This document shows positions 28,975-38,483 of a DNA stretch of 64,000 nt, piece by piece (within the stretch, counting starts at the first letter, position 1; every line of letters starts with the position of its first letter). The translations under genes were made by a program, and so were the position numbers. Below the pieces are notes generated by a model. The model did not search any database, was not told where the DNA came from, and worked only from the letters and a program-made list of their open reading frames with translations. This DNA comes from Deltaproteobacteria bacterium ADurb.Bin207 (lineage in GTDB: Bacteria; Myxococcota_A; Polyangia; Polyangiales; Polyangiaceae): contig MWCO01000003.1 in assembly GCA_002070115.1 (NCBI GenBank), positions 1-64,000 of the forward strand, written 5' to 3'.

Positions 28975-29793
28975 CTATTCCGATCGTTTGCGACGGGCCG
29001 TTCCCACTTTCGGTTGCAGTTCTTCGAGCAATCGAAGGATACCATCGGCGCCGACTGCTTTGGGGACGAACCAGGTGGCGGTGCGTTTCCAGCGGCGTGC
29101 TTCCAGCGCATCGTCTTTTGAGCAGACGACGATGATAGGCGTTTGAGGGCAAGCGTTTCGAATTTTTTGATGCACTGCGTCCGACGTTCGGCCCAGTGAA
29201 TCCAGGTCCAACACCGCGACATCGGGACATCTCGTGGGTGGCAAGCACGCAGTGGCTTGTTGGCATTCCACTGCGAAGCCTGCCTGACGAAATGTTTTCG
29301 ACCATTGGGTGGAGCAATCGGATTCTTGGGAACAGACCAGGTACGCTACGCGCCACGACCTGACTTTTCGCAGTCGGGGGTGACGTGGTTTGCAGGTGGG
29401 CAAGGTGTCGTGGTTGACTTGCTGAACGACGCCCACGTGTTCTTTGTCGCGGTTCATGATGAGGCTCGCCATGATTCGGCAGCTTCCCGGTACTTGTTGC
29501 ACCGTCGTTCGCAGGGCTTCCACGTCGCCAGAGGCTTTGGAAAAAGCTTGTCGCAACACGCAGGCTTCGGAATGACAACTGGGGCCATCGAGCAAGTCGT
29601 AGCACTTGCGTCCTACCACCTCGGTGGCGTTTTTTTGGAGCAGGCGGCACATGGTTTGATCCGCAACGCGCACCACGAAGTCCGCATCAATCACCCACGT
29701 GCCGGCAAGTTGGGGAGCCATGGCCGCCACCCGCGCGCGTAGCTCTTTCACTTCCTGCACCAACTGCGCTTTCGTCTTCCTGTGATCGTCCAC
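28975..29793 (-). CDS. PAS domain protein with degenerate receiver domain
   Basis: A 272-residue cytosolic protein. A short coiled coil (KAQLVQEVKELRARVAAM) leads into a PAS domain at about 30-130 with a Cys pair in GPSCHSEACVLRQAF, like the Cys-bearing PAS domains thought to bind metal or Fe-S. The C-terminal receiver domain has the expected Asp in VAVLDLDS and a Lys in FVPKAVG, but the acidic pair after strand 1 is missing (AYLVCSQESD), so phosphorylation is doubtful. There is no output domain. A terminator follows at 28781-28817. Confidence 0.75.
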   Translation of the reverse strand: MDDHRKTKAQLVQEVKELRARVAAMAPQLAGTWVIDADFVVRVADQTMCRLLQKNATEVVGRKCYDLLDGPSCHSEACVLRQAFSKASGDVEALRTTVQQVPGSCRIMASLIMNRDKEHVGVVQQVNHDTLPTCKPRHPRLRKVRSWRVAYLVCSQESDCSTQWSKTFRQAGFAVECQQATACLPPTRCPDVAVLDLDSLGRTSDAVHQKIRNACPQTPIIVVCSKDDALEARRWKRTATWFVPKAVGADGILRLLEELQPKVGTARRKRSE

Positions 29794-30084
29794 GGTTGCG
29801 TTCCCGAATCTTCTTTCTTCGGTAGCATTGCTGGCACATCGCTACAACCAGCAGTGTGCAACATTTTTTGGGGAGAACGCCTTCCGCGCTCTTGCTGCCT
29901 GCCCGTCAATTCGTTCAGTGGACTATCACGATGACAGGCCATGGCCGCGGGTGACCCAAATTGGCATGGTGTGCCATCTTTTCTGTAGTAGCAACTACCG
30001 AAAACTATGACTTTGAGCATGGACCGGATCTTGAAGTGAGTTTGATCAGAGATCGTTACCGCCGATGCAGGCTCAGGTGTCGTC

Positions 30085-30987
30085 ATGGCGAAAAGAAGTC
30101 GACAGGCAAGCAAACGAACGCAGAAAATACGCTCTTCCAAAAGGCCCCTTGGCTCTGAATCGGTGCCCACTCCCAAAGTCAAGCCGGAGGAACAAACGCC
30201 TTGTGAAACGCGCCAGGATGCGCAAGACGCACAAACGCCGAGTTTTCGGGAGCGTCCGACCCTCGCGGAGCCGTGGGTTGCCGACGCCCGCTTGGACGAT
30301 CGGGTGCTCGCGCCAACCCATGACGAATTGGATGAGGAGTTCTTTCGACGAGCGGATGAATTGGAACTCGAATACTCCAGAGACCTCGATTCCTATCCCC
30401 CGGTCGTCGAGCCTATCGTTCCACCGCCGGAACCTTCCCCCGACGTGCTCGCCCGTCGAAAAAAGTACCGAAAACTCGTGGCTGTCGTGGTGACCCTAGG
30501 GACCCTTTTCAGTTTGGGGGGCGTAGGAAAAAGCATGTTCGACCGTCCCGTTGCCGCGGCTGAATCCCCTGGTGGGGAACAAGCCAAGGTGGTCGAGAAA
30601 GCGGCAGTTGATTCACAACCTATTGAAATAAAAACTGTTTCTTCCGAAGTTCCCAGTTCCATTCCCACGCCTTCGGCGCAGTCGGAGGCGTCCGATAAAC
30701 CGACCGAGGCGGTTGCCGCCCCCGATAAGGAGGCTGGTGATTATGGTGATAATCCCCGAGCCACGGCGCTATCCCTGCTCAATCGAGGGAAGATGAAAGA
30801 AGCGATTCCCGCGGCTCGCGCGGCCATTGAAAAAGAGCCCGAACATGCTCTTGCCTACCTATATCTCGGCACGGCGCTGCAAGATACGGGACAGCACAAA
30901 ACGGCCATGGAGGTTTATAGCGCGTGTGTTCGCACGGCCAAAAAGGGTCCTGTGTGGGAATGCCGGGCCATGGGGGGAAAACCCTGA
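30085..30987 (+). CDS. Membrane-anchored TPR-like protein
   Basis: A 300-residue protein. It has a basic, disordered N-terminus, a cytosolic acidic/Pro-rich region, and one membrane helix at about 130-150 (LVAVVVTLGTLFSLGGVG). The periplasmic linker is Ala/Pro/Glu-rich. The C-terminal roughly 75 residues fit two TPR units (LLNRGKMKEAIPAARAAIEK and ALAYLYLGTALQDTGQHKTA). This layout is frequent in myxobacterial proteins of unknown role, often as scaffolds. It is convergent with the endonuclease gene. Confidence 0.75.
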   Translation: MAKRSRQASKRTQKIRSSKRPLGSESVPTPKVKPEEQTPCETRQDAQDAQTPSFRERPTLAEPWVADARLDDRVLAPTHDELDEEFFRRADELELEYSRDLDSYPPVVEPIVPPPEPSPDVLARRKKYRKLVAVVVTLGTLFSLGGVGKSMFDRPVAAAESPGGEQAKVVEKAAVDSQPIEIKTVSSEVPSSIPTPSAQSEASDKPTEAVAAPDKEAGDYGDNPRATALSLLNRGKMKEAIPAARAAIEKEPEHALAYLYLGTALQDTGQHKTAMEVYSACVRTAKKGPVWECRAMGGKP

Positions 30988-31014
30988 TTTCGACTTGTTT
31001 TTGGCTCGAAGCCA

Positions 31015-31857
31015 TCACCGATGGGCTTGACGGCAAGCCCGCTCCACGACTTGATTGATATTGCCCTGAATCCGTGCGATTCGACGGGCCCTCTCGCATT
31101 CCCAGGCATCCACGGGGTCTTGGTCACTCCAGGCTTCGAACAGTTTTTTGTTCTTTTCCGACAGGATGCCTCGGCCCGGATAAGCCATGTCCATATATAG
31201 ATAGGTTCGGGCGATATCTCCACGGACCTCGGGTCGGGGCTCGAACTTGCCTGCCGATACCTCGAAGTCGCACGTTCCAAATAGCCGATTTTCCCCAGGA
31301 ATCATCGCGGGTGTGGCCGTCCCCCGACGATCATTGACGTCGCCGATGGCGGGCTGGAGGTTGTACATATCGGCTTCCATATATCGGAATGCTACCGCCA
31401 CTTTTCTTGCGCAAGGACGACCTCGAAACGGCTTACCTCGACCATCGACACACTCGGGATGTCCTTCCCGCCATTCGCGAAATGATTGCCCAAACGCTTG
31501 TGCGGGAACCACATGTTCCCATTCCACCCTTCGGGATCGAATTCCAGTCGTGATGGGAACATATCCGCAGGCCCCCGGCGGGGATACGAGTTCGTTTCCT
31601 TCATAAGCGCAACCACAATATAGCGTGGTTTGATGGTCCTTATGGATTTCCCATAAGTGTTTTTTGGCTTTCCCAAACGAGGCGATTTTGGTGTTCGATA
31701 TCGTCGCCACGTTCGACGGCAATGCGATCGAGTGGAGGGGAGGGGAAACGGAAACGGCGGACTGAATCTCAGAGATGGATGGGGAGGCCCGTTTCTCCAC
31801 CGGACGACACGAAACGGCTCCGGTGACGATCAATCCAAGGACCATGAGCCAGCGCAT
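31015..31857 (-). CDS. Secreted endonuclease I (EndA/NucM family)
   Basis: A 280-residue exported DNase. The N-terminal signal ends GAVSC, probably a lipoprotein site. The catalytic region is RRVEWEHVVPAQAFG with the active His (EH-V-P), and YNLQPAIGDVNDRRG carries the metal-binding Asn. Several Cys (CGCAY, ECVD, CARK, GTCDF) likely form the disulfides typical of EndA/NucM. It degrades extracellular DNA in a Mg- or Ca-dependent reaction. It is an isolated gene; a 578-base gap lies upstream. Confidence 0.92.
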   Translation of the reverse strand: MRWLMVLGLIVTGAVSCRPVEKRASPSISEIQSAVSVSPPLHSIALPSNVATISNTKIASFGKAKKHLWEIHKDHQTTLYCGCAYEGNELVSPPGACGYVPITTGIRSRRVEWEHVVPAQAFGQSFREWREGHPECVDGRGKPFRGRPCARKVAVAFRYMEADMYNLQPAIGDVNDRRGTATPAMIPGENRLFGTCDFEVSAGKFEPRPEVRGDIARTYLYMDMAYPGRGILSEKNKKLFEAWSDQDPVDAWECERARRIARIQGNINQVVERACRQAHR

Positions 31858-32435
31858 GCGGCAACCCTAGCATAAAACTGCAAATCCGCAGGCGAAGATC
31901 AAGGAACGATGGTTTTCCATCGCTTCGATGGCAGATCGGGGCGGGGATGGGAAAGAGCAACAGTGGCCTAGAGCCTTGCCATCCGTGAGCGGGGAACGAA
32001 ACGTCTAGGTAGGGCAGGGGGGCCGGCGGTGGGGATTGGGCATACGGGAAGCCAGCCATGGCTCTTCCGAGTCTGGGATATATTTGAAAAACATAATAAA
32101 TTCAATAAAATACGTATCGTGGGCCGTCGTGACGACGGGATGATGGTCATACCCCCGACGATGCCGATAGGTTCGAGGACGTGGAGGCAGTGGCGATGGT
32201 CGAGCCCGCGAACCGAAATCGGTGGAAGGGGTGGGGAAAAACGACGAACGGAAAGGGGGGCGCGAACCTTTTGCCAACGGTGGGCATCTATTGACTGGCC
32301 CTACGCCTGGGCATCCTGCGTTTGCGGTTTGCTTGGAACGTATTTTGAATGGGGCCGTTGTGTTTGAAAAGACTTGTCTTGCTGGGACCGGTCGATTACC
32401 CTGGGGCTTTACGAAACAGGTTTGCTTGATTTTCC
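31858..32435. other. Intergenic region upstream of kinase with FGE domain
   Basis: A 578-base gap between divergent genes. It is strikingly G-rich on the plus strand (runs such as GGGGGGCC) with an AT-rich block at about 32085-32120 that may hold promoter elements. No protein-like frame, RNA gene or strong hairpin stands out. The kinase start at 32436 lacks a good ribosome site. Confidence 0.45.
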
Positions 32436-34397
32436 ATGGCTGCCACGCTTTCCTCAGGCACCCTCGTCGGCGGTGAGTTCATCGTTGACCGAGTTCTTGG
32501 AGAAGGCGGGATGGGGACGGTGTACCTCACTCGCCAACTGTCCACGAACCGTTTGCGCGCGGTCAAGGTGCTATCGAGCAAAGTCATTGCAGATCCCAAG
32601 GCGCGCGAACGTTTCAAAAGAGAAGCCATGGCCGGTTCGCTCATTGAAAGCGAACACGTTGTCGAAGTCATCGGCGCGAACATCGATGAGTCGCTGGGCG
32701 GCGCTCCCTGGCTCGCCATGGAATATTTGGAGGGGGAGGAACTTACCGAGCTGATCGGTCGTCAACCGGATTTCATCTTGCCGCGCCCTTACGTGGCCAT
32801 CGTGCTCGAACAAGTCTTTCATGCCCTCACCGCGGCCCATCGGGCGGGCGTCATTCACCGCGATATCAAGCCGGAAAATGTGTTTTTGGCGCGAACACGC
32901 AGGGTTGGAGCCCCCTTTGTCGTCAAAGTCCTCGACTTCGGCATCGCCAAACTGCTGTCGGAGTCTCGTCCCGCATCGCAAACCATGAGCGTGGGCACGC
33001 CTGGATGGTTGGCTCCCGAACAACTCGAACATGGGATCACCTCCCCCGCTGCCGATGTCTGGGCGCTTGGATTGCTCTGCTACTTCGTGTTTACCGGGGC
33101 TCGCTTTTGGGTGCGCGAGAACGAAGAAAACGCCTCGGTGCAAATGCTGCTTTTCGAAATGGTCATGGCACCCATCCCCACGGCTTCCGCGCGGGCGGCA
33201 GAACAACAAAGAGCACATCTTCTTCCCCCAGGATTCGATGCATGGTTTGCCAAGTGTTTGGTTCGTGACCCAACCCAACGATTTGCAGATGCCGCCGAGG
33301 CATGGGAAGCCCTCGAACCTATCCTGCAAAGTGCTATTCCCGCGCAAAACCCTAATAATTTAGCCTTTCAGGCACATCCGCCCGCGGACCTCGGACAGGC
33401 AAACCCCCATTCCGCCCTACGCATCGGACCCAACGTAACCAATGAAGGGCTGGCCACAGCCCATCCTGGTCTGACTGGCACTGGTCCTCTTGTTCGGTCA
33501 AGCAAAACGCCCGTCGCCATCATCGGTGCCGCCCTCGGTGCCATGGTGCTATTGGCTGGAATCGGCATCGCTTGGTGGGCCCTTACCAACACCAATACCC
33601 CTTCGCCAAGTGCTTCCTCGGTGTACCCCTCCTCCTCGTCCGCCGCCGCCTCCGCGTTGCCGGCTGTCGCCTCTTCCGTTCCCTCCACGCTCGTTGCCGA
33701 ATCCATCCTCATTCCAGAGACAGGCTTCACGATGGATGGTATCCCTATTCGCGTCGGTCCCGTCGAAGTAGACCGCCTCGAAGTCCGTGTCGCCGCCTGG
33801 CAAGAATGTGTCGAAGCGGGTGCTTGTGATTCCAACGTGGCTTCTGTCAACGTCCGCGGCGCCGAGTCTTGGTCCGTGCTCTGCAATTGGCCACGACGAA
33901 TCGAACGCTCGGAACATCCGATGAATTGCGTGTCGCGAAAACAGGCGGAAGCTTATTGCGCCTGGAAAGGCAAACGTTTGCCGACGGAAGCCGAATGGTA
34001 TTTGGCTGCCTACGCTTCGGGCGGCGACGTGCGAACATATCCTTGGGGAAACGAAGCCCCTCGTGATGGGGTCATCAATCTTTGTGGCGCCGAATGCGCC
34101 GCCATGCTGCGAGCTTCGAAACTGCTGCAAAATAAAGAACCCCTCGCCGATGCCACGGATGACTACGCCGATACCGGTCCCGTCACGGCTTTCCCAAAGG
34201 ACCTTTCGCCAGAGGGGCTTCTCGGATTGGGCGGAAATGTCGCAGAATGGACCTCCACCGACCACGAGGGCGGAAAAGTGCGATGCAGAGGGGGAAGCTG
34301 GCTCTCCAACAAATGGAGCGATGCCTCCAAAGACGTCGTTTTCGCCATCGATCCCAAGGAACGACGGGCCAACGTGGGATTTCGATGTGTGAAATAG
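32436..34397 (+). CDS. Transmembrane Ser/Thr kinase fused to FGE/sulfatase-modifying domain
   Basis: A 653-residue protein. The kinase domain spans about 12-290: GEGGMGTVY, K44 in RAVKVL, HRDIKPEN from H141, DFG from D167 and WLAPEQ, all intact. A Pro/Ser-rich linker precedes the single helix at about 359-382 (AIIGAALGAMVLLAGIGIAW). The exported part (about 425-653) is a formylglycine-generating-enzyme-like (SUMF1) domain, seen in KRLPTEAEWYLAAYA, YPWGNE, GGNVAEWTS, RGGSW and VGFRCVK. In such fusions the FGE fold is usually a ligand- or peptide-binding sensor. The start is chosen at ATG 32436, just before the kinase domain. Confidence 0.92.
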   Translation: MAATLSSGTLVGGEFIVDRVLGEGGMGTVYLTRQLSTNRLRAVKVLSSKVIADPKARERFKREAMAGSLIESEHVVEVIGANIDESLGGAPWLAMEYLEGEELTELIGRQPDFILPRPYVAIVLEQVFHALTAAHRAGVIHRDIKPENVFLARTRRVGAPFVVKVLDFGIAKLLSESRPASQTMSVGTPGWLAPEQLEHGITSPAADVWALGLLCYFVFTGARFWVRENEENASVQMLLFEMVMAPIPTASARAAEQQRAHLLPPGFDAWFAKCLVRDPTQRFADAAEAWEALEPILQSAIPAQNPNNLAFQAHPPADLGQANPHSALRIGPNVTNEGLATAHPGLTGTGPLVRSSKTPVAIIGAALGAMVLLAGIGIAWWALTNTNTPSPSASSVYPSSSSAAASALPAVASSVPSTLVAESILIPETGFTMDGIPIRVGPVEVDRLEVRVAAWQECVEAGACDSNVASVNVRGAESWSVLCNWPRRIERSEHPMNCVSRKQAEAYCAWKGKRLPTEAEWYLAAYASGGDVRTYPWGNEAPRDGVINLCGAECAAMLRASKLLQNKEPLADATDDYADTGPVTAFPKDLSPEGLLGLGGNVAEWTSTDHEGGKVRCRGGSWLSNKWSDASKDVVFAIDPKERRANVGFRCVK

Positions 34398-34563
34398 GAG
34401 GATACACGCATCGGGGGAAGCAAAAAAAGTGTTGCATCCAACGTGCTCTAGAAATATGAAAATATTATTATAAATCACCTGGTTGCCGTTGTTTTGGCCA
34501 TGGCGAGATTGTTTTTGCCGGTCACTCGGCCCGTGGACTCGTGCTTGCCGATTAAGTTTTTCG

Positions 34564-34591
34564 TGCGATGGTTATCGCATTCCGATACAAT
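34564..34591 (+). promoter_or_regulatory. Palindrome with adjacent -10-like element
   Basis: A perfect 6-4-6 inverted repeat TGCGAT-GGTT-ATCGCA (34564-34579) lies just before TACAAT (34586-34591), a good -10 match. No -35 of quality is seen, so the palindrome may bind an activator or repressor. It lies 60 bases upstream of the exported protein gene at 34651. Confidence 0.35.
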
Positions 34592-34650
34592 CCCTCGTGG
34601 GAATCGTTCGGTAAGATGGTGCATGGATTGAGCTTTCAAGGAGAAGATGG

Positions 34651-35388
34651 ATGGTGAAGACGCGTTGGGCGGGTTGGGTGAGCGGAGTCGTACTCGCGAC
34701 GTTGTCGATGGTGGCGAACGGCCAGGAGTTGGAACCGGTCAAACCAACTCCCACGACGCCTCCTCCGGTCCAGCGCCCCCCTCAACCTCCAACGCAACGG
34801 CAGCCGGATGCGCAGCTTCCGCCAACGCAACCTTCGACCCCGTCTGAACCTTGCCCCAGCGGAACGGTTTGGCGCGACGATCAATGCGTAACGGAAACAG
34901 CTCCTGCTCCCGACCCCCCCCCCGCACCCGTACCACCGGCCCCTTGCGGGGAAAATATGGCCTGGAATGGCAAAGAATGCGTGAATAACGCGCCTCCCGC
35001 TCCAACTCCTCCCTCGAACGATACATCCGAAGCCTCCTCCGGCTCGGGAGGTGGTTGGCGAACGGCTGCCATCATCGGCGGTGGTGTATTGCTCGGGGCA
35101 GGGGCGGTTACCGGTATTCTGGCCTTCTCCAAGAAAAGCAAGTGGAGCGAAGCCTGCGAAGACAAACACTGCTATCCATCCGCGCAAGACGATTACGATT
35201 CGGGAAAGCTCATGGCCAATCTGTCCACGGGCACTTTCATCGTCGGGGCAGCGGTTCTTACGGCAGGCCTGTTTTTGATTCCCGGCGCATCCTCCCCTGC
35301 CGATGAACGTCCGGTCGCGGGCAAACCCTATGTCAATATCGCCGTCGGTCCGCACGGTGCGGGCATTGGCTCGCGCTGGGTGTTCTGA
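34651..35388 (+). CDS. Exported Pro-rich membrane protein, unknown function
   Basis: A 245-residue protein starting at ATG 34651 after AAGGAGAAG. The signal peptide ends near ANGQ. The mature region is Pro/Thr/Gln-rich with two Cys-bearing motifs (CPSGTVWRDDQCV and CGENMAWNGKECV) of the same pattern C-x-x-x-x-x-W-x-x-x-x-C-V, so a small tandem repeat. Two membrane helices follow (AAIIGGGVLLGAGAVTGILAF near 130 and FIVGAAVLTAGLFLIPG near 195). The C-terminus resembles short outer-membrane-type ends. No specific family is recognised; the layout is common in myxobacteria. Confidence 0.72.
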   Translation: MVKTRWAGWVSGVVLATLSMVANGQELEPVKPTPTTPPPVQRPPQPPTQRQPDAQLPPTQPSTPSEPCPSGTVWRDDQCVTETAPAPDPPPAPVPPAPCGENMAWNGKECVNNAPPAPTPPSNDTSEASSGSGGGWRTAAIIGGGVLLGAGAVTGILAFSKKSKWSEACEDKHCYPSAQDDYDSGKLMANLSTGTFIVGAAVLTAGLFLIPGASSPADERPVAGKPYVNIAVGPHGAGIGSRWVF

Positions 35389-35811
35389 CTTCGCCTCAAT
35401 ACCATCCTAGACCCACCAGAAAAACGCGCCGTACCGCGTACGAAGCTGAGGTAAACTTTGTAAATACAATGAATTAGCGACAATTGCTTGAACCGCTGCC
35501 GTCCTCGAAGTCCATCGATTCTTTTGCGATAGGGGGCCTCCACGTCGAGCCTGACAGCGTCCTTGGTTGCCTGTTGCACCGCCCAATCGGTATTTTCAGC
35601 TTTTTCCCCGAAGCCATGGGCTGTCCTCCCGGCATGGATTCGTGAATGACTCGCTGGTACTGAGCTTTTCAACGTTCAAAACAGGAATTCGTGCGTACAA
35701 TTCGAACGGGAATGCTTGGGAATGACCACGAAGAAATGACGTAGAAAAGCTCAAATTCTTGATCTATCGTTCAAGACGAATTACGCCGTTTCTACGCTAC
35801 GAGGAGACGAT
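35389..35811. other. Intergenic stretch with no gene recognised
   Basis: A 423-base gap. A minus-strand frame across it (about 35328-35672) overlaps the gene before it and has no recognisable content. ACGCG/CGCGT inverted repeats occur just after the stop of the upstream gene but have no T-tract. GAGGAG sits five bases before the lipoprotein start at 35812. Confidence 0.4.
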
Positions 35812-36900
35812 ATGATGAAAAAGACTTGCCTCATCGCCTTGGCTACCGCAGCCTTGCTGTTGGGAGGGTGCTGCAAAGACAAGACATCGGAAACGCGCAC
35901 CGAAGCGGCAGCCGATGGAAAAGGGCTTGGAGATCCAAGCAATGACCCGGCAATCGTCGCTATCGCCAAACCGGTTTTGGAATGCAAATGGACCAGCTAC
36001 GGTTTTGACTCCAAATGTGCTGCGTTTGAGTCCTGGAAGAAAGACGAAAGTCTAAAAGACGGCAAAGGCGATAAAACGCTGGTCAGTTTTCTTGAAGATG
36101 CGGATACCAAGGTGCAGTGGCTTGGGGCGGACACCCTGAGCCGGGTCGGACAGCTTTATCGAAAAGACCAGGTTCTTGCCACCAAGGTCGTCGACGCTAC
36201 CGACAAGGTTGCCGATTCGTTGCTGGCCTCTACACACGCCCGGGCAACAGGCAATATCGACCTGAGCGTGACGGGCCTGGGGCCCCGCGTCATGAAAATG
36301 CTTCAAGAACACTCCTTTCCCGGTCTACGCCAAGAACTCGCGGGTAGCGTGCTTTTTCGAAATAGCAACGTGCCCGGCATGTATGATCTTTTCGTGAAAT
36401 TGGCTCGTTCCGACAAGGATCCCAAGGTTCGAAAAGCGGCCGCCGCTGCCTTCTGGACCGGTACCCCGACGGGGAAAAACGAAGAAGTCTGCAAACTTTG
36501 GCTCGAACTCGCCGATGATGCCGACAGCGACCTCGCCGGTCATTCCGCTTACCATTGCTCATTCACCTCTTCTGGGGGGGGGTGTGTGGGACAGTGGGAT
36601 GCCTTGCTCTCCCTCATCGAGCGAAAAGCCAAAGCTGGACAGGTCAAGTCCAGCTTCATGGCGGTCTCCCTCAAGTATTTCTACGGTCAGAAAAAAGCCA
36701 CCGCGGCACAAAAGAAACGAGCGTTAGAAATCGCCAAAACGCTCGTTGCCAATACCGCCAACGATGGTTCCTCTCGCAGTTCCGCCCTCGAATTCGTCGG
36801 TAAAGAAGACCCAGCGGGCAAGGCCTTTGCCGCCAAATACGAAAACGACAAAGAGTTCTTCGTAAAAAGCACCGCCAAACGCATTCGAGAACAAAAATAA
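35812..36900 (+). CDS. Lipoprotein with HEAT-like repeats
   Basis: A 362-residue protein with lipobox LLLGGCCKD; tandem ATG codons follow GAGGAG. The mature protein is helical. Helix pairs such as VSFLEDADTKVQWLGADTLSRV and KDPKVRKAAAAAFW resemble HEAT/armadillo-type repeats, which mediate protein binding. Cys residues in HCSFTSSGGGC and VCKLW may pair. It is probably periplasmic and lipid-anchored. No specific function is recognised. It is convergent with the HAD gene, two bases apart. Confidence 0.75.
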   Translation: MMKKTCLIALATAALLLGGCCKDKTSETRTEAAADGKGLGDPSNDPAIVAIAKPVLECKWTSYGFDSKCAAFESWKKDESLKDGKGDKTLVSFLEDADTKVQWLGADTLSRVGQLYRKDQVLATKVVDATDKVADSLLASTHARATGNIDLSVTGLGPRVMKMLQEHSFPGLRQELAGSVLFRNSNVPGMYDLFVKLARSDKDPKVRKAAAAAFWTGTPTGKNEEVCKLWLELADDADSDLAGHSAYHCSFTSSGGGCVGQWDALLSLIERKAKAGQVKSSFMAVSLKYFYGQKKATAAQKKRALEIAKTLVANTANDGSSRSSALEFVGKEDPAGKAFAAKYENDKEFFVKSTAKRIREQK

Positions 36901-36902
36901 CG

Positions 36903-37673
36903 TCAGAGCCTACGCTCGAGTTCCACCAGCCCCGTGATCTCGGAAGCCCGGCCTCGCAACCTCGCCTTCGGACGAATGGCCACGGCGACCTTCGCTTCTT
37001 TCAGCATCTCCACATCAAAGACCTCATCCCCAAAAGATGCTGCAACTATTTGATTTTTTGTCTTTTTTTTCAATTCCTGGACTTTGCCGGGGCCGTAGGG
37101 AATCGGCGACTCCAACCGCGCCAGCCATCGTCCTTGCTCCTGCGCTGGTGTCGTTCCGATCACCCTATCCGCGCCAATACCCAGCAACTCCACGCCTGCT
37201 TGCACCATGAACGAAGGCGAAGCGGAGACAACCCACAATTCGAGTCCTCGCTTGGAAATCCATTCCACGATCGCTCGCATCTCCCCGTGGATCCGTAGCG
37301 ATAGCCCTTTTCGGTCCCGCACCTGCCGCGCGAACTCCCTTGCTTGCTCGACAGCCCATCCCGCAAACACCCAGGCCATCATTTCATAACACCGTTGCTC
37401 CGAATACTGTCCCGTGGCTACCGCCGCCTCGAGCTTCGCCGCCACCTCATGGACTGACCCTGTCGAGTCGATCGAGGCCTCCGTGGCTTCGCGCCTCAAT
37501 GCCTCCTCGGCTTGTTCCCGGATTCCCCGTTCGGCAATCAGCGTCTCGAAAATATCGACTCCCACATCCCCAGACCAGAGCGTGCCATCCGCATCCGTCG
37601 CCACCACCGAAGCCCCCGCCTGCACCGCGGATTCCATCCGTTCGATCACGCGCTCGACCGATTCGATTCGCAT
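36903..37673 (-). CDS. HAD-family phosphatase (phosphoserine-phosphatase-like)
   Basis: A 256-residue cytosolic phosphatase. Motif I is DADGTLWSGD near residue 25 (Asp nucleophile plus acid/base Asp), motif II is VVSASP near 165, and motifs III/IV are in KKKTKNQIVAASFGDEVFDVEML. A helical cap of about 90 residues sits between, as in the HAD-IB/PSP-like group. The substrate is not determined. The ATG at 37673 lies ten bases after the stop of the gloB gene, so it is the last gene of the folP-cdaA-ybbR-gloB-HAD run. A frame starting at 37763 would overlap gloB. Confidence 0.85.
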   Translation of the reverse strand: MRIESVERVIERMESAVQAGASVVATDADGTLWSGDVGVDIFETLIAERGIREQAEEALRREATEASIDSTGSVHEVAAKLEAAVATGQYSEQRCYEMMAWVFAGWAVEQAREFARQVRDRKGLSLRIHGEMRAIVEWISKRGLELWVVSASPSFMVQAGVELLGIGADRVIGTTPAQEQGRWLARLESPIPYGPGKVQELKKKTKNQIVAASFGDEVFDVEMLKEAKVAVAIRPKARLRGRASEITGLVELERRL

Positions 37674-37683
37674 GCTTGCACCT

Positions 37684-38451
37684 CTACGTCTTGTTTTTGG
37701 CCTCGCGCACGGCAGCAAACACACTCGTGGGCGTTTTGTCCCGTGCTCCGTTGCGTAAGGCAAATGCTATGACTTCCGGTTCGCACCATCGTAGAAATGG
37801 ATTGATGAGCAACTCTTGCCCGATCGTCGATGGAACCGTTGGCTTGTTTTCCGCTCGCAACGTCTCTGCCTGCCGTAGGTGTTTTTGAATGGGGTCATGG
37901 CCGGACTCCACGAGCCTTGCGAATCGAAGATTCGATAGCGTGTATTCATGTCCGCAATACACCTGGGTGTCTTGCGGCAACGACGCCAACCGCTGCAACG
38001 AAGCTTGCATCATCGTTGGAGTACCTTCGAAGACACGACCGCAGCCACCGACGAAAAGTGTGTCTCCTGTCCACAGCAGATTCGAACAGATCCATGCCAC
38101 CGACCCCAGCGTATGGCCCGGCACGTGAAGCGCGGAAAAAGACATGCCCCCAACGACAATCGTTTGCGCATGCTGAACCGTATGAGTCACACCGGCTATC
38201 CGATGTCGATCATGCTCATGGGCCCATACCTCGATGGTGGGAAATGCTTCACGCACTTCAGCGATTCCCCCCACGTGATCGTGGTGATGATGAGTGCAAA
38301 GTACGGCAACCAGCTCGAGCCCCAGGTGTTCCGCTTCACGCAATACCGGTATCCCCTCCGAAGGGTCGATGACCAATGCCTTCGAACTACCCTCACGATG
38401 AACGAGATAGGCGTAGTTGTCGAACGAGCAAGCAACGATCTGCACCTTCAT
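37684..38451 (-). CDS. gloB: Hydroxyacylglutathione hydrolase-like metallo-hydrolase
   Basis: About 255 residues from the ATG at 38451; GGTGGGG upstream supports this start, and a GTG at 38490 would overlap the ybbR stop. The metallo-beta-lactamase fold is shown by THHHHDHVGG near residue 55 (the binuclear metal site), HVPGHTLGS near 110, TGDTLFVGGCGR near 130 and CGHEYT near 165. The length and the Arg-rich C-terminus fit glyoxalase II, which hydrolyses S-lactoylglutathione. The substrate could be another thioester if glutathione is absent in this organism. Confidence 0.9.
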   Translation of the reverse strand: MKVQIVACSFDNYAYLVHREGSSKALVIDPSEGIPVLREAEHLGLELVAVLCTHHHHDHVGGIAEVREAFPTIEVWAHEHDRHRIAGVTHTVQHAQTIVVGGMSFSALHVPGHTLGSVAWICSNLLWTGDTLFVGGCGRVFEGTPTMMQASLQRLASLPQDTQVYCGHEYTLSNLRFARLVESGHDPIQKHLRQAETLRAENKPTVPSTIGQELLINPFLRWCEPEVIAFALRNGARDKTPTSVFAAVREAKNKT

Positions 38452-38483
38452 GTCATCGGCCCCACCGGAAACGAAACCTTCGC

